Program-made: the position numbers and the translations under genes | DNA from: Dehalococcoidia bacterium CG2_30_46_9 | GTDB lineage: Bacteria > Chloroflexota > Dehalococcoidia > GIF9 > AB-539-J10 | Assembly (NCBI GenBank): GCA_001873005.1 | Contig: MNYE01000128.1 | Span: forward strand, 1 to 11,227 | Direction of reading: 5' to 3' | DNA: 11,227 nucleotides | In this document: in pieces, positions 1 to 7,075 of the stretch | Position numbering within the stretch: the first letter of the stretch is position 1 | Layout of the letters: every line of letters begins with the position of its first letter | Notes under the pieces: generated by a model | The model's input: the letters and a program-made list of their open reading frames with translations, nothing else | Database searches by the model: none | What the model was told of the DNA's origin: nothing

Positions 1-996
1 GATTCTATCGGTGATTATGCTCACCGGTATCCAAACTAGATAGGTACCAACAAACCATGATAGCCCAAAAATACTAGCACTATTACCCCGCAGTGCCCTA
101 AAAAGCATATAACATACCACAGGGATAATTAGAGCCCAAATACTAAAGCTAATCGCTCCAATATAGTGAGGGTCATACCAGTAAAACATAATCTGTGGGT
201 GCAATATCCAGTCCCAGGGACGGCTTGCCGCCGGGTGAGTAGTATTGGCAAAGGTCAGGCTGCTGCTTAAACTCAACATGGTCATTACTCGATTAATGGG
301 GTTAACGGCGTGCCTGAAAACGATAAGATCAAACAGGGGCATTAACAGCAGGAATGATATTGGACCAAAACCCTGAAACAAGTTCAGGGCAACACATTGC
401 CAGGGACGATCTCGTTTACCCTGAACTTGTTTCAGGGCAGTGTGTAGCACTATGGCGGGGAGCGCTAGGGCACCACTAAGCTTGGCCAAGGTGCTGAGGC
501 CCGCTGACACCCCGGAGAATACGTAGTGACCATCAAGGTAGAGGTAGAAGCAGCCTAGCATGAACGCCAGGCTATAGACGTCGAGCATAGCCACACTTGC
601 TTGGACAAAACTCAGGTTGTCCAAGGCTAGCAGAAAGGTAGCTAAGAACGATGCTCTCTTGGACATAGCTAACCGACGGCAGATCAGATAAAAAAGGATG
701 ATACAGATAGTTCCAAACAAGATAGAGAAGAATCGCCAGCCAAGGGGATTATCACCAAAGAGGAATATACCCAATGTAATGAATAGTTTACCCAGGGAAG
801 GGTGTTCCGGACGTAGAGTGCCGTGACCTTGAAGAATAGACCTGGCATCAGGAACATAGTGTTGTTCATCAAAAATGGGATCAGTGGGTTGGGTAACGAT
901 GCTGAAGTGCATAGCCAGTGTGGCCAGCACCAGCAGGCAAAGCCAGGTATATTCCCATTTACTTAGGCGGCACAATAATTGTTTTACTACTTCCAT
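1..996 (-). CDS. GT39/PMT-family polyprenyl-phosphate-mannose-dependent mannosyltransferase, partial (C-terminus beyond base 1)
   Basis: I translated 332 uninterrupted codons from the ATG at 996 down to base 1, where the gene leaves the window. The protein is a multi-pass membrane enzyme. Helices are visible at about 17-35, 70-105, 115-133, 138-156, 172-188, 210-228 and 284-300. Family hallmarks are the first-loop acidic motif FDEQHY (42-47), the EHPSLGK motif (64-70), ALDNLSFVQASVAMLDV (124-140) and a WDWILHP stretch (261-267). In this family such enzymes transfer a sugar, usually mannose, from a polyprenyl-phosphate donor to protein or lipid on the outer membrane face. The start overlaps the end of the upstream GT2 gene by 10 bases, so the two are probably translationally coupled and form a donor-synthase plus transferase pair. 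The loop at residues 187-209 contains two inverted copies of a dispersed palindrome. The acceptor is unknown, and another lipid-linked sugar is possible. Confidence 0.85.
   Translation of the reverse strand, partial: MEVVKQLLCRLSKWEYTWLCLLVLATLAMHFSIVTQPTDPIFDEQHYVPDARSILQGHGTLRPEHPSLGKLFITLGIFLFGDNPLGWRFFSILFGTICIILFYLICRRLAMSKRASFLATFLLALDNLSFVQASVAMLDVYSLAFMLGCFYLYLDGHYVFSGVSAGLSTLAKLSGALALPAIVLHTALKQVQGKRDRPWQCVALNLFQGFGPISFLLLMPLFDLIVFRHAVNPINRVMTMLSLSSSLTFANTTHPAASRPWDWILHPQIMFYWYDPHYIGAISFSIWALIIPVVCYMLFRALRGNSASIFGLSWFVGTYLVWIPVSIITDRI
371..437. repeat. Pair of inverted 19-bp palindromes inside the PMT-family gene
   Basis: CCCTGAAACAAGTTCAGGG lies at 371-389 and its exact reverse complement CCCTGAACTTGTTTCAGGG at 419-437, separated by 29 bases. 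Each copy is itself a palindrome (7-bp arms around 5 bases). Together they could form a 19-bp stem. Both are read in frame on the minus strand, as ALKQVQG and ALNLFQG, within one hydrophilic loop of the membrane protein. The paired inverted layout resembles a REPIN. Confidence 0.85.
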
Positions 997-2063
997 GTCC
1001 ACCAGGTGTTGACAAAATAGTTCCATAGTGTAGCCGCGGCTATTCCGCAAAGGTTAGATAGGAGGTAGTATACTTCCAAGTTCTCGGTAAGCAGCCAAAG
1101 AATCGCCATGTTGATCGCTACCCCAACCAAGCTCACCATGTTAAACTTTATCAGTCGGCCTAGGAACAATTTCATTCCCGGTGAGCGCCGGTCATGAAAG
1201 GTGAAGAAGTCGTTGAGAGCAAAGTTGGAGATAATAGAAGACTCTATACCGATAGCTGCCGATAAAAGATAAAAAAACCCGGCAAATTCTGTTAGTAACC
1301 ACAGCAGACCCGTATTAACCAAAACACCACTCAGCCCAACGAGACAAAATTTGGCAAATCTTAGTAATTCGCCTTTTCTTTTCATAAGGCTGTAAATATG
1401 TTTTAGATAATCTTTTTGTTGTCTGGCGCTCAATTTGCTTTCTCCGCTAGTCCTGGTTCCAAAAGTATAAGGAACTTCAGCTACTTTGCGGAATTGTCCT
1501 ACCACAAGTATTTCCAAGAGTATCTTATAACCAGTTGGCTTCAGGTCAACACTGGCTACCACCTGTTTATTGAGCATAAAGAAACCTGACATAGGATCAT
1601 TAATCTGCCTTGTTGATGGCAAGAGCAGGTGTGCTAGGAATACACCTCCCTTTGACATTATCCTCCTGATTAGTCCCCAGTCCTGGCAAGCCCCTTCCTT
1701 GACATACCGACTGGCGACTACTATATCCGCTCCACTCTCAATCTCTCTCAGTAGGGCCGGTATAACCTCTGGCGGGTGCTGTAAGTCAGCATCCATCACT
1801 GCTACAATCTGACCTTCTACGTGCTTAAGCCCATGAACAACAGCCGAGGCCAATCCTCTTTCATTCTGGCGGACAATTACCCTAACCGGATATTCAGTTG
1901 ACAGAGCCGAAGCAAGCTCAGCAGTTCCATCACTACTATTATCGTCAACGAAGACAATTTCATAGCTATAACTGGATAGAGCACCATGTATCCTCTTAAC
2001 CAGTGTGATGATATTATCCCTTTCATTATAGGTGGGGATTATAATTGAGATAGTCTTACTCAT
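987..2063 (-). CDS. Polyprenyl-phosphate-mannose synthase-like GT2 glycosyltransferase with C-terminal GtrA membrane domain
   Basis: This 358-residue protein has two parts. Residues 1-230 are a GT-A family 2 glycosyltransferase of the dolichol-phosphate-mannose synthase type: SIIIPTYNE at 6-14, the nucleotide-sugar motif VDDNSSDGT at 39-47, the metal-binding DADLQHPPE at 91-99, and DPMSGFFML at 156-164. Residues 236-357 are a four-helix GtrA-like domain. This architecture is known from archaeal and bacterial enzymes that load mannose (or glucose) from a nucleotide sugar onto a polyprenyl phosphate at the inner membrane face. The gene immediately precedes and overlaps a PMT-family transferase, which would use such a lipid-linked sugar; that fits a mannose-phosphate-lipid synthase role. 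The ATG at 2063 is preceded by GGAG with a 10-base spacer. The donor sugar cannot be fixed from sequence. Confidence 0.85.
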   Translation of the reverse strand: MSKTISIIIPTYNERDNIITLVKRIHGALSSYSYEIVFVDDNSSDGTAELASALSTEYPVRVIVRQNERGLASAVVHGLKHVEGQIVAVMDADLQHPPEVIPALLREIESGADIVVASRYVKEGACQDWGLIRRIMSKGGVFLAHLLLPSTRQINDPMSGFFMLNKQVVASVDLKPTGYKILLEILVVGQFRKVAEVPYTFGTRTSGESKLSARQQKDYLKHIYSLMKRKGELLRFAKFCLVGLSGVLVNTGLLWLLTEFAGFFYLLSAAIGIESSIISNFALNDFFTFHDRRSPGMKLFLGRLIKFNMVSLVGVAINMAILWLLTENLEVYYLLSNLCGIAAATLWNYFVNTWWTWK

Positions 2064-2073
2064 TTAGCAGTTA

Positions 2074-2090
2074 CTCCGGGCATGTGCCCG
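2074..2090 (-). promoter_or_regulatory. Shine-Dalgarno of the GT2 gene abutting a small hairpin
   Basis: The minus strand carries GGAG (2074-2077), 10 bases before the ATG at 2063. Directly upstream, CGGGCA-TG-TGCCCG (plus strand 2077-2090) is a perfect 6-bp stem that takes in the last base of the GGAG. It could modestly affect ribosome access, but it is short and may be chance. Confidence 0.35.
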
Positions 2091-2153
2091 AAATTAGCCG
2101 TTTAAAACCAACTTGCCATATTCTATCTCATCAATTCTTTTGGTAACTACACA

Positions 2154-2172
2154 CCCTGAATCTAGTTCAGGG
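2154..2172. repeat. 19-bp palindrome, CCCTGAA-N5-TTCAGGG family
   Basis: CCCTGAATCTAGTTCAGGG has perfect 7-bp arms around TCTAG. It is the only non-coding member of the five copies in the window; the others lie inside the PMT-like gene (two), leuC and ilvB. Confidence 0.8.
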
Positions 2173-2187
2173 CTTATGTCACCCTGA

Positions 2188-2215
2188 GTAGTTGCCCAAT
2201 TTATTGGGCAACTAC
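2188..2215. repeat. Perfect 13-bp-arm hairpin repeat (copy A)
   Basis: GTAGTTGCCCAAT and ATTGGGCAACTAC form perfect 13-base arms around a TT loop. A related copy lies at 8655-8678 between ilvB and ilvN. No T-tract follows on either strand, so it is not a standard intrinsic terminator. It is more likely a mobile or dispersed hairpin element. Confidence 0.8.
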
Positions 2216-2302
2216 AGATTCTTCGCCGGAGCCTGCCCTGAGCATTATCAGATTCTTCGCTACGCTCAGAATGACAGAAAGCGAAGGGTCTCAGAATGAC
2301 AG
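2215..2302. repeat. Mosaic of dispersed repeat fragments (CAGATTCTTCGC / TCAGAATGACAG)
   Basis: CAGATTCTTCGC occurs at 2215-2226 and 2249-2260. TCAGAATGACAG occurs at 2266-2277 and 2291-2302. The second CAGATTCTTCGC runs into TACGCTCAGAATGACAG. From memory, this block matches a dispersed element common in genomes of several phyla, whose reverse translation gives the familiar spurious peptide CHSERSEES. The fragments are nested or truncated, which suggests repeated insertion into the same spacer. Confidence 0.7.
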
Positions 2303-2489
2303 CAGGGTGAGTAGTTACTTCTTTTCTATGGTTTTGACTTTTCATTGCACATTCTAGCAGATTATTTAGTGTCCTCGAATTGGAGGCCTCAGTTTTCTTG
2401 CTTGCTCCTTTGATGGGCACTCGATTACAATGTTGGGGTTGCTCCAAGCGGACTTTATAGCTTGCCAGATCTTCTCAAAGTCAGTAATG

Positions 2490-2493
2490 AAGG
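2490..2493 (+). promoter_or_regulatory. Shine-Dalgarno deciding the MFS start
   Basis: AAGG lies 4 bases before the ATG at 2498. The in-frame TTG at 2462 has no comparable site, and its 12 extra residues do not resemble the family N-terminus. Confidence 0.55.
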
Positions 2494-2497
2494 TAGG

Positions 2498-3874
2498 ATG
2501 AGTACAAATAATGCTGTAAGTAAAAGGACTGCTTTACTTATTGCTACGTTAAGCTCTTTCCTCACCCCCTTTATGAGCTCTTCTGTCAATATTGCACTCC
2601 CCACCATTGCAAGCGAATTTGCCATGAATGCAGTTGTGTTGAGTTGGGTTGCTACCTCATATCTATTGGCCGCGGCAATGTTTCTTATCCCCTTTGGAAG
2701 GATAGCAGACATATATGGAAGGAAGAGGATTTTTGTATACGGCATATTGATTTACACTGTTTCATCTCTTCTTTCGGCAATTTCAACTTCGGCTATTATG
2801 CTTATTTCCTTTCGAATTCTGCAAGGAATCGGAAGTGCAATGATCTTTGGTACTGGAGTAGCGATTTTAACTTCAGTGTTTCCTCTCGGTGAAAGAGGTA
2901 AGGCCCTGGGAATAAATGTCGCTGCCGTTTATTTGGGACTTTCTCTTGGGCCATTCTTAGGCGGATTTCTGACGCAGCATTTCGGCTGGAGGAGTATTTT
3001 TCTTGCCAATGTACCTCTGGGCTTAATAATCATTGCTTTTACTTTCTGGAAACTGAAGGGAGAATGGGCCGAGGCAAAGGGAGAGAGGTTCGATCTTATT
3101 GGCTCCGTAATCTACAGCCTTGCACTTGTAGCGATAATGTATGGTTTTTCCCTGCTACCGGCGATGTGGGGTGCATGGCTAATTCTAATAGGTGCTTTAG
3201 GGATTCTGGCATTCATCAAGTGGGAAATGAAAAGGGAATATCCTATTTTCGAAATAAATCTCTTCAAGAATAATACTGTCTTCGTTTTCTCCAACTTGGC
3301 AGCACTGATCAATTATAGCGCAACATTTGCCGTGACTTTCCTCTTAAGTCTTTACTTACAGTATATAAAAGAGCTTAGCCCTCAAAATGCCGGTTTGATT
3401 TTATTATCCCAACCCATTGTGCAGGCTGTTTTTTCACCGTTTGCTGGTAGGCTCTCAGACAGAATTGAACCACGAATAGTTGCCTCAGTAGGGATGGCGT
3501 TGACAGTCCTGGGACTTTTTCTTTTCACTTTTCTAAACACAAATACAAGTCCGGGGTTTATCATCACTGGTCTAATCATCCTTGGGTTTGGTTTTGCCTT
3601 TTTCTCATCTCCGAATACAAATGCAGTTATGAGTTCTGTTGAAAATAGATTTTACGGACTAGCCTCGGCAATGCTGGGAACAATGCGGCTGACTGGACAG
3701 ATGCTCAGCATGGGAATCGCTATGCTAATCTTTGCTGTCTACATCGGGAGGGTCCAAATCACACCTGAATACTATCCGCTTTTTTTGACAAGTGCGAAAA
3801 TAGCATTCATCATTTTTGCCTCCCTTTGTTTCGGAGGCATATTCGCATCACTTGCAAGAGGTAAGGTTTTTTAA
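2498..3874 (+). CDS. DHA2-type major facilitator superfamily exporter (EmrB/QacA-like)
   Basis: The protein has 458 residues, starting from the ATG at 2498 (AAGG just upstream). It is almost entirely hydrophobic, with a helix pattern compatible with the 14-segment DHA2 topology. Diagnostic motifs are [12 protein letters not shown] in helix 1 (28-39), motif A as [11 protein letters not shown] (67-77), [16 protein letters not shown] in helix 4 (105-120), and the antiporter motif C as [19 protein letters not shown] (147-165). Family members are proton-coupled exporters of drugs, cationic dyes or metabolites in the cytoplasmic membrane; the substrate cannot be predicted here. It is the only plus-strand gene, unlinked to the glycosylation pair and convergent with the ilv-leu operon. 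Its TAA stop overlaps the leuC stop through a shared TTAA (3871-3874). It sits where leuD would be expected, so it may be a later insertion or rearrangement. Confidence 0.88.
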   Translation: MSTNNAVSKRTALLIATLSSFLTPFMSSSVNIALPTIASEFAMNAVVLSWVATSYLLAAAMFLIPFGRIADIYGRKRIFVYGILIYTVSSLLSAISTSAIMLISFRILQGIGSAMIFGTGVAILTSVFPLGERGKALGINVAAVYLGLSLGPFLGGFLTQHFGWRSIFLANVPLGLIIIAFTFWKLKGEWAEAKGERFDLIGSVIYSLALVAIMYGFSLLPAMWGAWLILIGALGILAFIKWEMKREYPIFEINLFKNNTVFVFSNLAALINYSATFAVTFLLSLYLQYIKELSPQNAGLILLSQPIVQAVFSPFAGRLSDRIEPRIVASVGMALTVLGLFLFTFLNTNTSPGFIITGLIILGFGFAFFSSPNTNAVMSSVENRFYGLASAMLGTMRLTGQMLSMGIAMLIFAVYIGRVQITPEYYPLFLTSAKIAFIIFASLCFGGIFASLARGKVF

Positions 3875-5148
3875 CTCAGAAACTCCTCAGGGCTGGCAAT
3901 CCTCCCCAGAATGGCACTAGCCGCGGCTACTGCTGGGCTGGCTAAATAGACCTCAGACTCAGGACTCCCCATCCTGCCAATGAAATTGCGATTAGTAGTA
4001 GATAAGCAGCGCTCCCCAGCAGCTAAAACTCCCATATACCCACCAAGACAGGGGCCACAAGTGGGGGTGCTTACGGCAGCCCCAGCTTCTATGAAGACTT
4101 CTATTAAACCCTCTCTTAACGCCTCAAGATAGACTCTTTGCGAGCCTGGAATAATGATGCACCTCAGTTCTGGATGTATTTGCCTTCCTTTAAGCAACTT
4201 GGCTGCTACCCTTAGGTCGTCGAGACGCCCGTTGGTGCAACTGCCAATTACCACTTGATCTAATTTTATGTCACCTACTTGGCTTATAGGCTTAGTATTG
4301 GAAGGAAGGTGGGGAAAAGCTACCTGGGGCTCGAACTTTGACACATCGTACTCGATGATTTTTGTATATTCGGCATCTTCATCTGACTGGTCCTGAACTT
4401 GATTCAGGATTGAATAGGGCTGATGGGAGGACGCATGCTCTTTAATATATTCCTTAGTCTTCCCATCTACATGAAAGATACCCGCCTTGGCACCAGCTTC
4501 GATTGCCATATTTGCCATGGTAAAACGTCCATCCATGGAAAGTTCATCTATTGCCTCACCAGTAAACTCCATAGCAGAGTAAAGTGCTCCATCAACGCCA
4601 ATATTGCCAATAGTATAGAGGATGAGGTCTTTACCACCAATCCATTCAGGTAGCCTTCCCTGGTAAACAAACTTTATAGTTGGTGGTACCTTCATCCATA
4701 TTTCCCCCATAGCCATAGCCACTGCAATGTCAGTTGAGCCCATGCCTGTAGCAAAAGCCCCTAGGGCACCGTAAGTACAAGTATGAGAATCAGCACCAAC
4801 GATAACCTGACCCGGCAGGACAAGACCTTGTTCGGGTAAAAGCACATGCTCAATTCCCATTCGTCCCACCTCAAAGTAGATTAACCCCTGCTCTCTAGCA
4901 AAACCGCGCATCAACTTTGCCTGTTCTGCAGAAGGGATATCTTTATTAGGACAAAAGTGGTCAGGAACCATAACCACTTTTGCTGGATTGAAGACCCTGT
5001 GTATGCCAAACCGCAGGAATTCTTTTATAGCCAGAGGTGCTGTAATGTCGTTAGCCAAGATCAAGTCAACTCTGGCATTTATAAATTCGCCAGGTCTAAC
5101 CTCTTTTTTGTCACAATGAGCTGATAAAACCTTCTCTGCTAAGGTCAA
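3871..5148 (-). CDS. leuC: 3-isopropylmalate dehydratase large subunit
   Basis: This 425-residue aconitase-family protein belongs to the shorter LeuC/HacA type (about 415-430 residues). With LeuD it isomerises 2-isopropylmalate to 3-isopropylmalate in leucine synthesis. The three cysteine ligands of the 4Fe-4S cluster are present: C304 in IGSCTNGR, and C364 and C367 in [23 protein letters not shown] (118-130) and [14 protein letters not shown] (404-417) are also typical. The start is a TTG at 5148, 10 bases after the leuA stop, behind a GGTGAGGG stretch; no in-frame ATG or GTG fits better. Residues 247-253 (ILNQVQD) are encoded by a dispersed palindrome in a variable loop before the SDEDAEY segment. 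No leuD follows: the next gene is a convergent MFS exporter overlapping the stop. The protein looks intact but needs a LeuD encoded elsewhere. Confidence 0.95.
   Translation of the reverse strand: MTLAEKVLSAHCDKKEVRPGEFINARVDLILANDITAPLAIKEFLRFGIHRVFNPAKVVMVPDHFCPNKDIPSAEQAKLMRGFAREQGLIYFEVGRMGIEHVLLPEQGLVLPGQVIVGADSHTCTYGALGAFATGMGSTDIAVAMAMGEIWMKVPPTIKFVYQGRLPEWIGGKDLILYTIGNIGVDGALYSAMEFTGEAIDELSMDGRFTMANMAIEAGAKAGIFHVDGKTKEYIKEHASSHQPYSILNQVQDQSDEDAEYTKIIEYDVSKFEPQVAFPHLPSNTKPISQVGDIKLDQVVIGSCTNGRLDDLRVAAKLLKGRQIHPELRCIIIPGSQRVYLEALREGLIEVFIEAGAAVSTPTCGPCLGGYMGVLAAGERCLSTTNRNFIGRMGSPESEVYLASPAVAAASAILGRIASPEEFLS
4391..4409. repeat. 19-bp palindrome inside leuC
   Basis: TCCTGAACTTGATTCAGGA has perfect 7-bp arms and is the T/A-ended variant of the CCCTGAA-N5-TTCAGGG family. 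On the minus strand it is read in frame as ILNQVQD (LeuC residues 247-253), in a surface-type variable stretch away from the cluster ligands. Confidence 0.8.
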
Positions 5149-5150
5149 GG

Positions 5151-5189
5151 TTTCACCCTCACCTAGCCTCTCCCTTCGAGGGAGAGGAA
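5151..5189. repeat. Dispersed hairpin repeat at the leuA-leuC junction
   Basis: CCTCTCCC-TTCGA-GGGAGAGG (5167-5187) is a perfect 8-bp-arm hairpin. It is joined on its left to TTTCACCCTCACCTAG. From memory, the combination of GGGAGAGG with GGTGAGGGTGAAA is a dispersed repeat in many bacterial genomes. Here it encodes the last LeuA residues (about SSPSKGEAR), supplies the TGA stop of leuA, and forms the sequence just ahead of the leuC TTG start. Confidence 0.65.
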
Positions 5190-6718
5190 TAAATACCTCT
5201 TGTTACTGTTCCTTTTGCCGCCAGCAGTCGATTTAAAGCATTCATGTAGGCTTTAGCACTAGCTACAATGATATCAGTTGAGGCACCGCGACCGGTGTAA
5301 GTCACTCCATCACTTTCAATCCTTATCAATACCTCCCCAATGGCATCAATTCCCTCGGTAACCGATTTTACCGTGAACTCTATGAGTTTATTGGGAATGC
5401 CCACTATGCGGTTAATCGCCTTATATACCGCATCTACCGGTCCTGTGCCCAAAGCAGCATCAGCCAAACTTTGCCCATCAGGACTAATAAGCCTAACTGT
5501 AGCCGTAGGCAGACTGTGATCGCCACAGGAGACTTCAACATAATCCAGACTGTATATCTCTGTAATAGTGCGCAGTTCTTCCGCTACCACCGATTCAATG
5601 TCTCGGTCAGTAATCTCCTTTTTCTTATCAGCCAACTCTTTGAAGCGTTGAAAACTGCGGTTTAAAGCTTCCTCACTCAAGGTGTAGCCAAGTTCGGCTA
5701 ATCTCTCTTTAAAACCATGTCTGCCACTCAACTTGCTCAGCACCAGGGTGCTTGAAGGAATGCCTACTGACCTTGGATCCATAATTTCATAGGTTATAGG
5801 CTTTTTCAGTACACCATCTTGATGAATACCGGATTGGTGGCGGAAGGCATTCGCTCCTATGATAGCTTTATTAGGCTGGATGGAAAAACCAGTGAGGTCA
5901 CTCACTAAGCGACTTGCTCTGTAGATTTGAGTGGTATCAATACTGGTGGCAAGGTTAAAGAAATCCTGGCGAGTCTTTAACCCCATGACAATTTCCTCTA
6001 AGGAGGCATTACCAGCACGTTCTCCAATGCCATTAATAGTGCATTCGACCTGTCTCGCTCCTCTTCGTATTGCTTCAAGACTATTAGCCACCGCCAGCCC
6101 CAAGTCATTGTGACAGTGCACGCTAAGTACAGCTTTATTGATATTGGGTACATTGTCCAATATACCTTGAATTAAGTCGCCAAACTCCCGAGGAATGGCA
6201 TAGCCTACAGTATCAGGAATATTAACCGTGGTTGCCCCGGCATCAATGACTGCCTCCAGTATCTGATAAATGTAGACAGGATCAGCACGAGTAGCATCCA
6301 TAGGTGAGAACTCAACATCGTCGAGATATTTCTTAGCTCGTGCCACCATGCTTCGGGACATTTCCAGGATTTCCTCGCGGCTCTTTCTGAGCTGGTAAGA
6401 AAGGTGAATATCTGAAGCTGAAAGAAAAATGTGGATCCGAGGATGAGTTGCCCCTTTTACCGATTCCCAGGCTTTGTCCACCGCGGTGGCATCAGCAGAA
6501 GCCAAAGGACAAATTATGGGGCGTCTTATCTCTTGAGCAATAAGGCGAACAGCCTCGAAATCACCGGGCGAGCTAGCAGAAAAACCAGCTTCAATAACAT
6601 CAACGCCGAGTTTATCCAATTGCTTAGCTATTTCCAGTTTTTCCTGAGTGTTCAGGCTTGCCCCGGCTGCTTGCTCTCCGTCTCTTAGTGTTGTATCGAA
6701 GATAATTACTTTGTCCAT
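5159..6718 (-). CDS. leuA: 2-isopropylmalate synthase
   Basis: This 519-residue enzyme catalyses the first leucine-specific step, acetyl-CoA plus 2-oxoisovalerate to 2-isopropylmalate. The DRE-TIM-metallolyase barrel (about 1-280) shows [10 protein letters not shown] at 7-16, the metal ligands H201 and H203 in SVHCHNDLG, and [11 protein letters not shown] at 232-242. A linker with [15 protein letters not shown] (288-302) leads to the C-terminal regulatory domain (about 385-505), which in this family binds leucine for feedback inhibition. [10 protein letters not shown] and the [12 protein letters not shown] segment are visible there. I chose the ATG at 6718 because AAAGGA lies 6 bases upstream; a TTG at 6736 would add six non-conserved residues. 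The last ten or so residues come from a dispersed hairpin repeat rather than native LeuA sequence. The stop lies 10 bases before the leuC start. Confidence 0.95.
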   Translation of the reverse strand: MDKVIIFDTTLRDGEQAAGASLNTQEKLEIAKQLDKLGVDVIEAGFSASSPGDFEAVRLIAQEIRRPIICPLASADATAVDKAWESVKGATHPRIHIFLSASDIHLSYQLRKSREEILEMSRSMVARAKKYLDDVEFSPMDATRADPVYIYQILEAVIDAGATTVNIPDTVGYAIPREFGDLIQGILDNVPNINKAVLSVHCHNDLGLAVANSLEAIRRGARQVECTINGIGERAGNASLEEIVMGLKTRQDFFNLATSIDTTQIYRASRLVSDLTGFSIQPNKAIIGANAFRHQSGIHQDGVLKKPITYEIMDPRSVGIPSSTLVLSKLSGRHGFKERLAELGYTLSEEALNRSFQRFKELADKKKEITDRDIESVVAEELRTITEIYSLDYVEVSCGDHSLPTATVRLISPDGQSLADAALGTGPVDAVYKAINRIVGIPNKLIEFTVKSVTEGIDAIGEVLIRIESDGVTYTGRGASTDIIVASAKAYMNALNRLLAAKGTVTRGIYSSPSKGEAR

Positions 6719-6724
6719 TCTATT

Positions 6725-6730
6725 TCCTTT
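6725..6730 (-). promoter_or_regulatory. Shine-Dalgarno deciding the leuA start
   Basis: AAAGGA on the minus strand lies 6 bases before the ATG at 6718. This supports that start over the in-frame TTG at 6736, which lies upstream of the site. The 83-base spacer between leuA and the preceding small gene shows no convincing promoter or terminator. Confidence 0.7.
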
Positions 6731-6801
6731 ACGCAATGCTATCGTTGCTCAGTTTGTTGCTTACAATTTCGACTTGGTGCCACTTAGTCAGCGCATCATC
6801 C

Positions 6802-7059
6802 TTATCTTCCATATTTTAGCTTGGCAGCCAGGAGTATGGCTACCAGGGTTACCCCTGCGGCATTCGAAAGAATGACAGGGAATAATTGAAATAATATCCC
6901 ATAGCCTAGCCAACAGAGCATACCCACAAGGAGTAAGATGTTGAATAGGAGGCTTATCTCAACAGCACTCTTAATGTGGTATAATTTGACTATCTGAGGC
7001 ACAAAAGATGCAGCACATAGTACCCCTCCGGCGAAGCCAAGGATGTCTGGTGAAACTAT
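6802..7059 (-). CDS. SemiSWEET/MtN3-family small transporter, apparent ATA start
   Basis: The frame encodes an 85-residue, three-helix protein (about 5-24, 36-55, 61-80), the normal SemiSWEET size. SFVPQIVKLYHIKSA (18-32) carries the PQ motif, followed by EISLL (34-38) and CWLGYG (49-54). W50 and N66 have the 16-residue spacing of the Trp/Asn pair that lines the substrate pocket in studied SemiSWEETs. Family members dimerise and move sugars or related small solutes across the membrane. The first GTG (7002) would delete half of helix 1. Extending upstream gives a perfect helix 1 back to an ATA at 7059, immediately after an in-frame TAA and 7 bases after AAAGGAG. No ATG, GTG or TTG is available there. 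It lies 14 bases behind ilvC and inside the operon, so it may move a branched-chain intermediate or related solute; that role is inference. A start-codon mutation or a sequence error is possible. Confidence 0.75.
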   Translation of the reverse strand: MVSPDILGFAGGVLCAASFVPQIVKLYHIKSAVEISLLFNILLLVGMLCWLGYGILFQLFPVILSNAAGVTLVAILLAAKLKYGR

Positions 7060-7066
7060 TTAAGGT

Positions 7067-7075
7067 CTCCTTTCT
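7067..7075 (-). promoter_or_regulatory. Strong Shine-Dalgarno of the SemiSWEET gene overlapping the ilvC stop
   Basis: AGAAAGGAG on the minus strand (7067-7075) overlaps the ilvC TAG stop (7074-7076). It lies 7 bases before the ATA at 7059, an ideal spacing. This places initiation at or next to the ATA rather than at the GTG 57 bases further on. Confidence 0.7.

Larger units (their letters stand above)
2064..2497. other. Divergent intergenic region, gene-free, repeat-rich
   Basis: These 434 bases separate the divergent GT2 and MFS genes. The half nearest GT2 (2154-2302) is a patchwork of dispersed repeat fragments, described separately. The half nearest the MFS gene (about 2310-2490) has no recognisable RNA gene or operator. 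TTGACT at 2334-2339 looks like a -35 box but has no good -10 at the usual distance, so no promoter is called. An open frame crosses the region, but its translation (CHSERSEES...) is typical of spurious reading through repeat DNA. Confidence 0.7.

Noticed and set aside
684..872. 62-codon minus-strand open frame
   Set aside because: It lies in another frame of the PMT-like gene, whose own uninterrupted 332-codon frame carries the family motifs.
2188..2215. Hairpin as a rho-independent terminator
   Set aside because: The stem is perfect but no T-run follows on either strand, and the related copy lies between two cotranscribed genes.
2154..2302. CRISPR array
   Set aside because: The repeats differ in sequence and length and have no regular spacers; no cas-like gene is in the window.
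2334..2339. TTGACT as a -35 box for the MFS gene
   Set aside because: There is no acceptable -10 hexamer at 16-18 bases, and the distance to the start is long.
2094..2447. 117-codon minus-strand open frame in the divergent spacer
   Set aside because: It reads through repeat fragments, giving the spurious CHSERSEES-type peptide. It has no domain or hydrophobic pattern, and its content is explained by the repeats.
6802..7002. GTG at 7002 as the start of the SemiSWEET gene
   Set aside because: It would remove the first half of helix 1, which is well preserved upstream in the same frame, and it has no Shine-Dalgarno; the strong site lies before 7059.
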